A DNA stretch of 64,000 bases. Origin: Candidatus Brocadiaceae bacterium S225 (GTDB taxonomy: Bacteria; Planctomycetota; Brocadiia; Brocadiales; Scalinduaceae). Where the stretch lies: the NCBI GenBank assembly GCA_007859995.1, contig SMSL01000005.1:124001-188000 (forward strand), given 5' to 3'. Below are positions 35,360-45,507 of the stretch, in pieces; the first letter of the stretch is position 1; the number at the start of each line of letters is the position of its first letter. Position numbers and translations under genes: made by a program. The notes beneath the pieces were generated by a model. The model ran no database searches, had not been told where the DNA came from, and saw nothing but the letters and a program-made list of their open reading frames with translations.

Positions 35360-37510
35360 ATGAAAATCGCAGTGGTCTATAATCGAGAAAGCCAGAAAGT
35401 AATCAATCTTTTTGGTATTCCTAACCGGGAGAAATATGGATTAAAGGCCATAAAACGTATCACAGATTCTCTCAAAAAAGGTAAACACCAGGCTATCGCT
35501 TTAGAAGGTGATAAGGATTTAATTGATAATCTGGAAGAGTTTATGCCAAGAGTGTTAAAAGGTGAACAACCTGGTATGGTGTTTAACCTGTCCTATGGCA
35601 TTCAAGGTCAGGCAAGATATACACACGTACCCAGTATATTAGAGATGATAGGAATCCCCTATGTTGGTTCAGGGCCTTTAGCCCACTCACTCGCTCTGGA
35701 CAAAGTGGTTGCCAAAATGATGTTTGTGCAGAATAATCTGCCAACACCCCCATTTGCAGTAGTTACCAATCCGGACTTTAAGATGCCGGATTTGGCTTTT
35801 CCACTTATTGTGAAACCAAAAAATGAGGCCGTCTCCTTAGGGATAAAAATCGTTAATAGTGAACAGGAACTCAGAGATGCAACACAGTTTATTTTTGATA
35901 CATTCAGCCAGCCTGTCCTTATAGAAAGTTATATTGAAGGAAGGGAAATAAACGTTGGCATTCTGGGTAATAACCCTCCTACGGCTTTTGACCCCGCCGA
36001 AATCAGCTTTGGTAAAAGCGGACCTAAAATTTACACTTTTGAAGATAAAACCAGAGTTTCAGGACGTGAAATATCTGTCATATGTCCGGCACCCATCAAA
36101 GCGGACATCACATCAAGGGCACAAAAAATAGCTATAGAAGCATTCACAACATTAGGTTGCTATGACTGTGCCCGGGTGGATATGCGGCTTGATAGTCAAG
36201 ACAATTTATACATCCTGGAAGTAAATAGCCTGCCAAGCCTGGGTGAACATGGGTCTTATATTGCGGCAGCAGAACACATGGGGATGGATTTCCCGGCTTT
36301 AGTAAACCGGCTGGTGGACGTTGCAAGTGCCCGTTATTTTGATACACCAAGCCCTCCCGAAGTTACCGGTAGAAACCAGGCTTCTGATAAAGCTGCATTT
36401 GGTTTCCTGACCAATCGAAGAGATCAAATGGAGAAGCAGGTACAACAGTGGTGTCAAATATCCAGTCGCACCAATGACCCTATTGGGATCCGGATCGCGC
36501 ATAATGAACTCGATAAAAAACTGACGGAACTAGGCATGAAACAGGCGCCGGAATATAGCGATGATCCTCATGTCTGGGTCTGGCAAACACCTGCCGGGCT
36601 GGAAAAAGGTACTCTGCTTATTGGTCAACTTGATGTTCCTTTAGACATGGGTATTTCTTCAGAGCCTTTTCGCAGGGACCCGGAATGCTTATATGGCGAA
36701 GGCGTCGGTTCGTCCCGTGCGCCATTGGTTATGCTTGAGTATGCAGTGAAAGCCTTAAAGTTCTGTCGTCAGCTTAAGAATGCCCATTTGGGGATCATGT
36801 ATTATGCAGATGAAGGTAATGATACCCGATATAGTGCCGCGGCAATTTCAAAAGTCGCAGGTCTTGCCAGGCAGGTACTCGTATTGAACCCGGGTAACAT
36901 TGAGGATAAAATAGTTACCAAACGTCGTGGGCAACGGAAATATCGTTTAACAGTTGAAGGAAAATCATTAAAACTGGGACAATCTTCAAAAACCCCTGAT
37001 ATAATGTTATGGCTATTCAGGAAGCTTGAAAAAATATCCAGACTCTCTTCCAGTAAAGAGAGGATCGCTATTGCCGCGGTAGATTTCCATACCAAATCTT
37101 TCCCAATGTTACTTCCCCATCGTATCACAACAACATTACAGATGTCGTTTCCTGACATTAAGACGGCAAATAAAACAGAAGAGGCTATTCACGAAATACT
37201 TAAGGACAAAAGTGTTCGCTGGAATTTAGCCATGTTGTCGAGTAGGCCGGCAATGAAGGACAGAAGAGTGAATGCCAGGTTGATTAATTCCTTACAATCT
37301 GTTGCCGATCATTGGGAAATTCCACTCGGTAGAGAAGCGTCTCTTATGCCGTCGGTTGCCGGTTTAGTACCGACCAACATCCCGGTAGTCTGCGGTATCG
37401 GCCCAGTAGCCACCAATATACATACTTCGCAGTCAGCAGTTCAACGCATCAGCCTGGTACAGAGAACATTACTATTGACAGAGTTTCTGATAAAAACCAT
37501 TGAAATATAA
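35360..37510 (+). CDS. ATP-grasp ligase fused to a degenerate M20 peptidase domain
   Basis: A 716-residue cytoplasmic protein. Residues about 1-320 follow D-Ala-D-Ala ligases: MVFNLSYGIQGQ, GIPYVGSGPLAHSLALDK, IVKPKNEAVSLGI, VLIESYIEGREINVGILG, and the metal-binding CARVDMRL with ILEVNSLPSLGEHG; this half looks intact. Residues about 360-716 follow M20 metallopeptidases, but metal ligands are lost: the H-x-D motif reads GQLDVPL (Gln423 for His), the G-x-G-x-x-D loop reads GEGVGSSRAP, and the E-E motif reads ADEGNDT. So the ligase probably makes a peptide bond while the second domain binds the peptide. It leads a three-gene overlapping operon. Confidence 0.83.
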   Translation: MKIAVVYNRESQKVINLFGIPNREKYGLKAIKRITDSLKKGKHQAIALEGDKDLIDNLEEFMPRVLKGEQPGMVFNLSYGIQGQARYTHVPSILEMIGIPYVGSGPLAHSLALDKVVAKMMFVQNNLPTPPFAVVTNPDFKMPDLAFPLIVKPKNEAVSLGIKIVNSEQELRDATQFIFDTFSQPVLIESYIEGREINVGILGNNPPTAFDPAEISFGKSGPKIYTFEDKTRVSGREISVICPAPIKADITSRAQKIAIEAFTTLGCYDCARVDMRLDSQDNLYILEVNSLPSLGEHGSYIAAAEHMGMDFPALVNRLVDVASARYFDTPSPPEVTGRNQASDKAAFGFLTNRRDQMEKQVQQWCQISSRTNDPIGIRIAHNELDKKLTELGMKQAPEYSDDPHVWVWQTPAGLEKGTLLIGQLDVPLDMGISSEPFRRDPECLYGEGVGSSRAPLVMLEYAVKALKFCRQLKNAHLGIMYYADEGNDTRYSAAAISKVAGLARQVLVLNPGNIEDKIVTKRRGQRKYRLTVEGKSLKLGQSSKTPDIMLWLFRKLEKISRLSSSKERIAIAAVDFHTKSFPMLLPHRITTTLQMSFPDIKTANKTEEAIHEILKDKSVRWNLAMLSSRPAMKDRRVNARLINSLQSVADHWEIPLGREASLMPSVAGLVPTNIPVVCGIGPVATNIHTSQSAVQRISLVQRTLLLTEFLIKTIEI

Positions 37511-39131
37511 ACCCATGACACCGTTACTTAAAAAGAAAGTCGATACCGAGTTATTAGAGCCTGGTAATCGCCGTCTGGCGAAACCGCAAAAAGTTTCAGT
37601 ATCCAAACACGGCATGGTGTCGACTGCTCACTACCGCGCTACTGAACTGGCATTTGATGTATTAAACGCCGGTGGCAACGCTATGGATGCGGCAGTCACC
37701 GCCGCATTTGCACTGGGCGTTTGCGAACCTGCGGCTTCAGGCCTGGGCGGTCAAACCATGATAATGTTTTACGACGCGCAAAGTCGCAAAAAGATTGCCC
37801 TGGACGGCTCTTCGAGAGCACCTAATAGAATTATTCCCGGTGAATCAAATAAATCAGAACTTCTCAGAGGGCACAAAGCAAGCACCATCCCCAGTACTCC
37901 TGCGGTACTGGCCTATGCTCTGAAAAATTATGGAAGCCTAGCTCTGAAAGATATATTAGGCCCCGTCATTGATTTAGCAAAAAATGGTTATGAAATTTCC
38001 CAACTACAATACGATTTAACCAAACGCGAACTGAAACATTTACTCAGCAATAGCGCGGCGCCACTCTTTCTCAAGCAAGGTAAACGTCCTTACTCTGTTG
38101 GATCTTTGTTTAAGCAGGAAAAACTGGCCGGGACATTGGAAAGAATGGCGACTGCGGGTGTTGAGGATTTCTATCTTGGTGATATTGCGCAGATGATTGA
38201 AGCTGACATGATAGCAAATGACGGGCTTATCCGGGCAGACGATCTTGCACAGATTCCCTGGCCGGTAGAACGCAGACCGCTTACCACTAGTTTTGAAAAT
38301 ACCCGTGTGTTTACCATGTGTCCTCCCGGCGCAGGCAGGGTTTTAATAGCAATGTTAAACATTTTGTCCCAGTTTTCACCGAAACAGAGAGACCCGGACA
38401 CACCACGAGGGGCATTATTACTGGCAAATGTGATTCGACAGGCAAATCTTGATCGTCAGGACCGTCCCATTGAACCGAATTTGTACCAGCAAATTGACAA
38501 CGAACTGATGAGCCAACCTGAGTATGCACAACGTATGGCAAAAAAAATAAAAAAGAAATTAAAAGGCCGGGGCGAAACGACTCATCTGTCTGTCGTTGAT
38601 CGTTACGGCAATGCCGCCTCCCTTACACAGTCTATTGAACGTGTATACGGATCATTTTGTGCATCATCTGAACTTGGTTTTCTCTACAATAATTATATGA
38701 GCGCTTTTGAGTACAGTGATATCACCCATCCTCATTATTTACGACCTAACGCGGTACCATGGGCGAGCGTTTCTCCAACAATTATTTTTCGTGGCAGAAA
38801 ACCGTGGCTGATTATCGGCTCTCCGGGAAGCGAACGTATTGCATCGACAATTATTCAAGTTTTATTACGCCTTGGCAATCATTCTCCCTATGAAGCAGTG
38901 GCGGCGCCAAGACTGTTTTGTTCACTAAAAGGCAAAGTATCACTGGAAGCAAGCCGTATGGGAGATGATATACCTGATATGTTAGCTTCGAAAGGTTTTG
39001 AGATAGATATTCGTGACCCATATTCCTTCTACTTAGGCTGTGTACAGATGATCATGCGTAACAGGAAAGGTGAATTTGTTGGAGTCGCTGATCCACGGCG
39101 TGATGGTTCTGCGAAAGGGCCTAAACCGTGA
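37500..39131 (+). CDS. Gamma-glutamyltranspeptidase family enzyme, no signal peptide
   Basis: A 543-residue Ntn-hydrolase of the GGT family: GMVSTAHYRATELAFDVLNA, GGNAMDAAVTAAFALGV, GLGGQTMIMFYD, and the autocleavage/nucleophile site ETTHLSVVD with Thr360 as the new N terminus; GSPGSERIASTI near the end. GGTs cut or transfer gamma-glutamyl groups. Most bacterial GGTs are exported, but this N terminus is hydrophilic, which suggests a cytoplasmic enzyme. It overlaps the ligase gene by 11 bases and the next gene by 4. Confidence 0.88.
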   Translation: MKYKPMTPLLKKKVDTELLEPGNRRLAKPQKVSVSKHGMVSTAHYRATELAFDVLNAGGNAMDAAVTAAFALGVCEPAASGLGGQTMIMFYDAQSRKKIALDGSSRAPNRIIPGESNKSELLRGHKASTIPSTPAVLAYALKNYGSLALKDILGPVIDLAKNGYEISQLQYDLTKRELKHLLSNSAAPLFLKQGKRPYSVGSLFKQEKLAGTLERMATAGVEDFYLGDIAQMIEADMIANDGLIRADDLAQIPWPVERRPLTTSFENTRVFTMCPPGAGRVLIAMLNILSQFSPKQRDPDTPRGALLLANVIRQANLDRQDRPIEPNLYQQIDNELMSQPEYAQRMAKKIKKKLKGRGETTHLSVVDRYGNAASLTQSIERVYGSFCASSELGFLYNNYMSAFEYSDITHPHYLRPNAVPWASVSPTIIFRGRKPWLIIGSPGSERIASTIIQVLLRLGNHSPYEAVAAPRLFCSLKGKVSLEASRMGDDIPDMLASKGFEIDIRDPYSFYLGCVQMIMRNRKGEFVGVADPRRDGSAKGPKP

Positions 39132-39826
39132 ATAAGCTGCCCATCCTGATTTCCGTGCCACATGCAGGCTTGACCATTCCACCGGAAGTAGGACCATTCA
39201 ATCGGCTGACATCCGACCAGATTATAGCCGATGGCGATGAAGGGGCGAGAGAAATCTACGCTATTAAAGAGCTGGTCAATGAATTTGTTACCACGGATAT
39301 TGCCCGGGCTTTTGTTGACATGAATCGAAAAGAGAATGATTTTTCTGAAGATGGAGTGGTAAAAACCGATACCTGCTGGGGAGTGCCTGTTTATAAATCA
39401 CCATTATCATCAACAATGATTAAACAATTATTAGATCACTACTATGTCCCATATCATACACAACTTACAAATTCTGCAGGCAAGGATACCATGCTTGCCA
39501 TTGACTGTCACACCATGGCATCCTCGGGCCCGCCTGTAGGCCCTGATCCTGGGGCTGTCCGCCCTATGGTTTGTTTGAGTAACGCTGATGGCACTTGTCC
39601 TGAAGAGTGGTTCTGTTTACTAGCAGATTGCCTGAGTGCGGCTTTTGGTTACGAGGTATCGCTCAACAAGCCTTTCAAGGGAGGATATATAATCAGGCAC
39701 CATTCCAAAGAGATTCCCTGGTTACAATTAGAACTGTCCCGTGATCCCTCTTTATCTATTGAACATAAAAGAAACGCCGTTATATCTGCACTTAAAGAAT
39801 GGTACAGAACGGTTACGAAATCGTAG
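39128..39826 (+). CDS. N-formylglutamate amidohydrolase-like enzyme
   Basis: A 232-residue protein of the FGase family: LISVPHAGLTIP, IARAFVDMNRKENDF, AIDCHTMASSGPP and GGYIIRHHSKE, with His and Asp residues suited to metal binding. FGase removes a formyl group from N-formyl-Glu in histidine degradation, but no hut genes are here. The ATGA overlap with the GGT-like gene ties it to the ligase/GGT operon, so its substrate is probably another N-acyl or gamma-glutamyl product. Confidence 0.85.
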   Translation: MNKLPILISVPHAGLTIPPEVGPFNRLTSDQIIADGDEGAREIYAIKELVNEFVTTDIARAFVDMNRKENDFSEDGVVKTDTCWGVPVYKSPLSSTMIKQLLDHYYVPYHTQLTNSAGKDTMLAIDCHTMASSGPPVGPDPGAVRPMVCLSNADGTCPEEWFCLLADCLSAAFGYEVSLNKPFKGGYIIRHHSKEIPWLQLELSRDPSLSIEHKRNAVISALKEWYRTVTKS

Positions 39827-39907
39827 AAATTCTGTAATATCGGTTTGCTGAACATTTCATATTTTAATGTACAACTATATGATTTCAGATACAATTGACA
39901 AAATATC

Positions 39908-42460
39908 ATGATGAAAAAACACAAACATTCTGAATCAACAGAAGACTTATTACCATCGGAGACAAAACCCCCAAAGAAATCTTTCGCGCGGCAACTGAAA
40001 AGTGCTTTGACGAGGGATACCTGCACGGACGTAGCGTCATTAAAGAGATCGTTTGCGCGGCATCTGGAGAGTACATTGGTTAAGGATGCCTATTCCGCGA
40101 CACAATTGGATCTCTATAAAAGTCTTGCCTATACGGTGCGTGATCGCCTGGTGAAACGTTGGGTTGCAACCAAACAAACTTATTATGACCAGGATGCCAA
40201 GCGGGTCTATTATCTCTCCATGGAATATCTGTTGGGGAGGGTCCTCAGCAACAACATGATCAACCTCAACATGTTTGAAGAATGCCATCGTGCAATGCGC
40301 GAGTTTGGATTAGAATTGGAAAAGCTCTGCGAAATGGAATGCGATGCGGGACTCGGCAACGGAGGGTTGGGAAGACTTGCCGCCTGTTTTCTGGATTCCA
40401 TGGCAACCGGTGAACTACCCGCATATGGATACGGAATCCGTTACGAATATGGAATATTCTATCAGAAAATAGTAAATGGCTATCAGGTAGAAACACCCGA
40501 TAATTGGCTACGCGATGAAACTCCCTGGGAAATAGCGCGCCCCGAATATCTGTATCCGGTGAAGTTTGGCGGACGTGTACAGCAATACAGGGATGAATAT
40601 AATATTTTGAAAACAGATTGGCTTGATACCGGAAATGTTATGGCTATGGCATATGACATGCCAATCTCCGGCTATGCCAATAATACCGTGAACAATTTAC
40701 GTCTCTGGTCGGTAAAATCAACCAGAGAGTTCGACCTGGACGATTTCAACAAAGGGAACTATGTCAAGGCGGTCGATGATAAGCAGCGAAGCGAGACCAT
40801 TTCCAAGATCCTTTATCCTAACGACAATGTTTATGTGGGAAAGAAGCTGCGCCTTAAACAGGAATTTTTTTTTGTATCGGCAACATTACAGGATATTATT
40901 CGCAGATATAAAAAGACCTACCGGACTTTTGACCGTTTTCCTGATAAGGTTGCCATACAGTTAAATGATACCCATCCCGCCCTTGCCATCCCGGAGCTGA
41001 TGCGCATACTGATCGATATTGAATGTGTTTCCTGGGATGATGCCTGGGAGATTACAACAAATACTTTTGGTTATACCAACCATACCATTATGTCGGAAGC
41101 GATGGAAAAATGGCCTGTAGACATTCTGGAATATATGCTGCCGAGACACCTGCAGATTGTTTACGAGATCAATCGCCGTTTTTTGAAGGAAGTTGCACGG
41201 CAATATCCCGGGAATAATGATAGATTGCGCCGTGTATCACTTATCGAAAAAGAAGGAGAAGATAAAAAATTACGCATGGCACATCTGGCAATAGTGGGCA
41301 GCCACTCAGTCAACGGAGTAGCCGCTTTGCACACAGAGCTTCTTAAGACAAAGGTACTGAAGGATTTCTATGAATTATTTCCGGAAAGATTCAATAACAA
41401 GACCAACGGTATTACCCCTCGCAGGTGGCTAAGGCAATGTAACCCGGGGCTTTCCGCATTGATCTCACGTAATATAGGAGATGGATGGCTGACGAATTTA
41501 AGCAGGTTGAGTAGCCTTGTGCCGTTTGCCGAGCAGGAAGACTTCCGTGCGGCATGGAGGGAGATAAAGGCCGAGAATAAAGGAAAACTGGCAGGCTACA
41601 TAGAAAAATCAAATGGTTTCAGAGTGAGGACAGATTCAATATTTGATTGTCAGATTAAGCGTTTTCACGAATATAAACGTCAACTACTTAACGTCCTGCA
41701 TATTATTACGATGTATAACAGAATAAAGCAGAATCCGAAGGCCACGTTTGTTCCTCGTACGGTAATTTTTGCCGGAAAGGCGGCTCCCGGGTATGCCATG
41801 GCAAAGCTGATCATTAAACTGGTCAACTCAGTTGCGACAGTGATAAATAATGATCACGATATTGCTGACAGAATCAAGGTGGTATTCCTGGCAAACTACT
41901 CTGTCTCGCAGGCAGAGCTTATTATACCAGCCACAGATCTTTCCGAACAGATTTCCACTGCCGGAACAGAGGCCTCCGGGACAGGCAACATGAAGCTTGC
42001 TCTGAACGGTGCACTGACAATTGGCACACTGGATGGCGCCAATATTGAAATTATGAACGAGGTAGGAAGGAAGAATATATTCATATTCGGCCTCACAACC
42101 AGGGAAGTCGAAGCAATGAAAGACAGCGGCTATAACCCCATGGACTTTTACCATGGCTGCCGTGAACTCAGGGCAGCAATCGATATGATTGCAGACGGTT
42201 TTTTCTCTCCATCTGAACCATCTCTCTTCAAGCCGATTGTAAACTCGCTTCTCTATGGTGACAACTACATGCTCCTTGCTGATTTCCCGTTATTTCTTAA
42301 GTGCCAGGAACAGGTAAGTCTGGAGTACCTGGATAAGGAGGAATGGTCGAGGAAATCAATCCTCAATGTTGCCCATATGGGAAAATTTTCCAGTGACCGC
42401 ACAATCGAAGAGTATGCTCGTGAGATCTGGGGTACAAATCCTGTACCGGTGCTCCTGTAG
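39908..42460 (+). CDS. glgP: Glycogen/alpha-glucan phosphorylase
   Basis: An 850-residue GT35 enzyme that phosphorolyses alpha-1,4-glucan to glucose-1-phosphate. Seen: DAGLGNGGLGRLAACFLDS, GIRYEYGIF, and the PLP Lys in EASGTGNMKLALNGALTIG. Residues about 24-68 contain a duplicated ~23-residue unit (SFARQLKSAL and SFARHLESTL, 69 bases apart), an internal tandem duplication of the N-terminal helix. It follows the amidohydrolase by 81 bases. Confidence 0.95.
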   Translation: MMKKHKHSESTEDLLPSETKPPKKSFARQLKSALTRDTCTDVASLKRSFARHLESTLVKDAYSATQLDLYKSLAYTVRDRLVKRWVATKQTYYDQDAKRVYYLSMEYLLGRVLSNNMINLNMFEECHRAMREFGLELEKLCEMECDAGLGNGGLGRLAACFLDSMATGELPAYGYGIRYEYGIFYQKIVNGYQVETPDNWLRDETPWEIARPEYLYPVKFGGRVQQYRDEYNILKTDWLDTGNVMAMAYDMPISGYANNTVNNLRLWSVKSTREFDLDDFNKGNYVKAVDDKQRSETISKILYPNDNVYVGKKLRLKQEFFFVSATLQDIIRRYKKTYRTFDRFPDKVAIQLNDTHPALAIPELMRILIDIECVSWDDAWEITTNTFGYTNHTIMSEAMEKWPVDILEYMLPRHLQIVYEINRRFLKEVARQYPGNNDRLRRVSLIEKEGEDKKLRMAHLAIVGSHSVNGVAALHTELLKTKVLKDFYELFPERFNNKTNGITPRRWLRQCNPGLSALISRNIGDGWLTNLSRLSSLVPFAEQEDFRAAWREIKAENKGKLAGYIEKSNGFRVRTDSIFDCQIKRFHEYKRQLLNVLHIITMYNRIKQNPKATFVPRTVIFAGKAAPGYAMAKLIIKLVNSVATVINNDHDIADRIKVVFLANYSVSQAELIIPATDLSEQISTAGTEASGTGNMKLALNGALTIGTLDGANIEIMNEVGRKNIFIFGLTTREVEAMKDSGYNPMDFYHGCRELRAAIDMIADGFFSPSEPSLFKPIVNSLLYGDNYMLLADFPLFLKCQEQVSLEYLDKEEWSRKSILNVAHMGKFSSDRTIEEYAREIWGTNPVPVLL

Positions 42461-42748
42461 GCTTAATACCCGCCGTACTCTTTTCGGCTAAGCTCAAGCT
42501 AGAAAAACAAGGACACATTACCCTTCCCAAACGTCACCGCGCTCCCATTAACCGCATGCCCCAAACAAAAATTTCACACATTGAACACCGATTTTCACAG
42601 ATGTTGAAATCATCAGAATCTCTTTTCATATAGAGCGATAGCTAAGGTTTGAAACGGGTTGCACTGTGTCGTGCAAAAAAACATGTGAAAATGGTGAAAG
42701 ACTTGTAAATATGCGGAGCGGGGATTTGGAAAATCTTAGGGGTGTATT

Positions 42749-42883
42749 GTGATTGTTTTAACACCTGTGGAAATCGGTGTTAAAGCAATGGGGGCACATG
42801 GGGTAACAATGGAAGAAGAAGGAGTAAAAAAAGAATGGAAGGTCGCTTCCTGGAAAGGAATGGAATCAATACCCAAAATATAA
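42749..42883 (+). CDS. Possible small ORF (44 codons)
   Basis: GTG start with AGGGGTG upstream; the product MIVLTPVEIGVKAMGAHGVT plus a charged end (EEEGVKKEWKVASWKGME) has a protein-like composition. No family recognised. The rest of 42461-42980, between convergent genes, holds nothing else I can name. Confidence 0.3.
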   Translation: MIVLTPVEIGVKAMGAHGVTMEEEGVKKEWKVASWKGMESIPKI

Positions 42884-42980
42884 ATTACGAGTGCCGGTGT
42901 CTTCACGAGCGTAAACACATGAACGTTTTTGCTTACAGTTCAAATCGGGGAATACCATACCTATTATTCATATTTAAAAA

Positions 42981-45500
42981 TCAACAACAAGAAACGCCTT
43001 CTTCCTCTGAAGCGCCGCAACTGTATGGTGCACTATCCCCGTCATTTACATTAAATATTGTAAACTGTCCCGTGTAGGGCAGATTGCTTAATTTTTCTGC
43101 AGTATCCGTACAGACCGCGACAGGCTCGTTTCTAGGGAACAGGTGGCCTTCCTCATCCGTTATTGCCTTATACGGACCATGGTAAACGGCCCTCTGCCCA
43201 ATGTAAACGCAATCATCCTTTTTTTCAAACTTATACCCGCGCAATGTTACAGAATAGAATGAGTACCCTTCCACCTCTTTCCAGAACACCTTCGACAGTG
43301 TCTGAAGTCCGTAAAAACCGGCCTGTTCAAGATAGGCCATAAATTCATCTTCGGTAAGAGCGCCACTGATACACTCACCCCATAATTGTTTGTTAAGTTT
43401 AAGATGTGGAGGGGTCTCCACCTGAGAGACGATATCGGATATTACAATCCTTCCGTGGTCTTTCAGGACTCGCCACATTTCATTAAAAACGGTTTTTTTA
43501 TCCGGTGATAGATTAATGACACAATTTGATGTGATCAGATCAACAGTACCATTATCAACCGGGATATCTTCCAGGAACCCTTTCCTGAACTCCACGATAT
43601 CGTAACCGAGATTCTTTGCCACCAGCTTTCTGTTTTCATTGGCAACCTTCAGCATCTCATCCGTCATATCAATTCCGTAAATCTTCCCCTTCGGACCGAC
43701 TTTTTTAGCGGCGATGAAACAGTCAATACCCGCGCCTGCTCCCAGATCAACCATGGTCTCTCCCGGTAGAACCTTAGCAATAATTGTCGGGCTCCCGCAT
43801 CCATAGAATCTATCCAATACTTCTTGTGGAATATGGCTGGTATCTTCCTGAGAATTCTTTGTCGGACAGCATAACTCCTCCTGAGGCTCTTCCGCAGCTT
43901 TACCGTAAAATTCACGCACAATACTCCTGGGCTTATCAACATCAAAAGAGAGTACACAGTTGGAATGAAGAGTGTAAACGGAATGTGAATCTGCAACTTG
44001 TTGATCAGCGCCGCAGACAGCAGCGCCATCGCCCATTGATCTTAAGACAGTAGGAGCACTGAATCCTGTTTTTCTCTCCTGCATTTTCTTCCTGACTTCG
44101 GCGAGTTCAAAGACAACATCCTTTGTTATCTCCTTGTGCAGATCGCAATAAGGATCAAGAGCATGTATGCCGACGTCCTCGGGAAATTTATCGGTTTCCA
44201 GCTTGAACCCGTTCTCTGAGTAAAAAAATGAATGTTCAATATCTCCGCCTCCACATATAAATTTAATATGACACTCCTTACACTTTTCCTTATTCTGAAG
44301 TGTCGCATTTCTGAATGCCTTGCTCATATTACTGTTTTCCCAGATTTCTCTGAGCGTATTATCAAGTACATTTCCACACCTCAGGCCTGCATGACCGGCA
44401 AATGAAGCAGATGGATAAACGTCTCCGTTTGAATATACACACATGCTGTCGTAACAGGCATTACCCAAATCATACCGCGTTCCTCTCTTGCTGTTTGCCC
44501 TGAATTTGTACGAATCATGGTTATCAACTGAAATACCCGTTTCCCCGGCAATCTCCTTCACCTTTCTCGTCACCTCAATCACCTTATCTATCGTAGGAAT
44601 GGAGTTATTGCCATTGTCGGTTATCCTGCCCCTCTTATGAGCCCACAAAAGATGGTGAGTTTCTACTCCTGACAAAGCAAGCAATTTTGTCGTCTCCGGT
44701 ATGTCATCTATGTTGCTGTTCGCAACGACTGTTGTTACCGTTGGAGAATATCCGGCGCCAACAACATTCCTAATCCCTTCAACGATCAGATTAAAACTAC
44801 CCTTGCCTCTTAACGGGTCATTGATCTCCGGTTTTGAACCATCAAGACTTATCTGGATCTTTAAGAGCTTCTTATCAAATTTTTGTAACTTTTTTATTGT
44901 TTCTCCCTTCAAAAGTGTTCCATTCGTAAGTATTATGAGTTCGGACTCTTTTTGACTGCAGACAAAATCAATAAGTTCAAAAATGTCCTTTCTCATGAAT
45001 GGTTCTCCACCCGTGAAGTAGAAGCGGGATGTTCCCAATACCGCAGCCTCATCAATAATCTTTTTTATAGCTTCTGTTGAAAGACCACTGTCCCCATTTG
45101 GTGATGAATTTACCAAACAATGTGAACATGTCAGATTGCAGGAATTATTTGTGTGTATCCACAACTCATTGAGTTTGTCAGCATGAATGAAATCTGCGCG
45201 CCCCGTGTATTCGATCCTCTTTATTGGTTCTGATGTCAGAAATTCAGACCTTATCAGATCCTTTAGTAACGTATGAACTTCCAACCATGCTCTGGTGTAG
45301 TCCATATCAAAATTATTTGCATAGTTGTGCATCAGTTCCTTAACATTTTTGCAATTCTTAATATCGTCTATAATCTGACTACCTCTTTTATCAGTAATAA
45401 TCCAGTTCGGCATTTCAGGATCGAGAAACAGATGAAGAGAGTCTTGTTCTATATGATAATAATCAGGTGCGTAAAAAACCGATTTTTCGTTTATTTCCAT
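42981..45500 (-). CDS. Radical SAM/SPASM protein fused to an ArsM-like methyltransferase
   Basis: An 839-residue fusion. Residues about 1-95 resemble a PqqD-type peptide-binding domain. The radical SAM domain (about 110-330) has CX3CX2C at C121, C125, C128 ([13 protein letters not shown]) and [16 protein letters not shown]-type Cys cluster follows ([25 protein letters not shown]). Residues about 545-839 match arsenite methyltransferase ArsM: YGCGSP (C568), [30 protein letters not shown] (C660), [13 protein letters not shown] (C710); the C660-C710 spacing of 50 equals that in characterised ArsM. The tail is [13 protein letters not shown]. It probably makes an organoarsenical, or a C-alkylated or methylated thiol product. 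GGAGG lies upstream; it follows a membrane glycosyltransferase by seven bases. Confidence 0.87.
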   Translation of the reverse strand: MEINEKSVFYAPDYYHIEQDSLHLFLDPEMPNWIITDKRGSQIIDDIKNCKNVKELMHNYANNFDMDYTRAWLEVHTLLKDLIRSEFLTSEPIKRIEYTGRADFIHADKLNELWIHTNNSCNLTCSHCLVNSSPNGDSGLSTEAIKKIIDEAAVLGTSRFYFTGGEPFMRKDIFELIDFVCSQKESELIILTNGTLLKGETIKKLQKFDKKLLKIQISLDGSKPEINDPLRGKGSFNLIVEGIRNVVGAGYSPTVTTVVANSNIDDIPETTKLLALSGVETHHLLWAHKRGRITDNGNNSIPTIDKVIEVTRKVKEIAGETGISVDNHDSYKFRANSKRGTRYDLGNACYDSMCVYSNGDVYPSASFAGHAGLRCGNVLDNTLREIWENSNMSKAFRNATLQNKEKCKECHIKFICGGGDIEHSFFYSENGFKLETDKFPEDVGIHALDPYCDLHKEITKDVVFELAEVRKKMQERKTGFSAPTVLRSMGDGAAVCGADQQVADSHSVYTLHSNCVLSFDVDKPRSIVREFYGKAAEEPQEELCCPTKNSQEDTSHIPQEVLDRFYGCGSPTIIAKVLPGETMVDLGAGAGIDCFIAAKKVGPKGKIYGIDMTDEMLKVANENRKLVAKNLGYDIVEFRKGFLEDIPVDNGTVDLITSNCVINLSPDKKTVFNEMWRVLKDHGRIVISDIVSQVETPPHLKLNKQLWGECISGALTEDEFMAYLEQAGFYGLQTLSKVFWKEVEGYSFYSVTLRGYKFEKKDDCVYIGQRAVYHGPYKAITDEEGHLFPRNEPVAVCTDTAEKLSNLPYTGQFTIFNVNDGDSAPYSCGASEEEGVSCC

Positions 45501-45507
45501 TTTGCTT

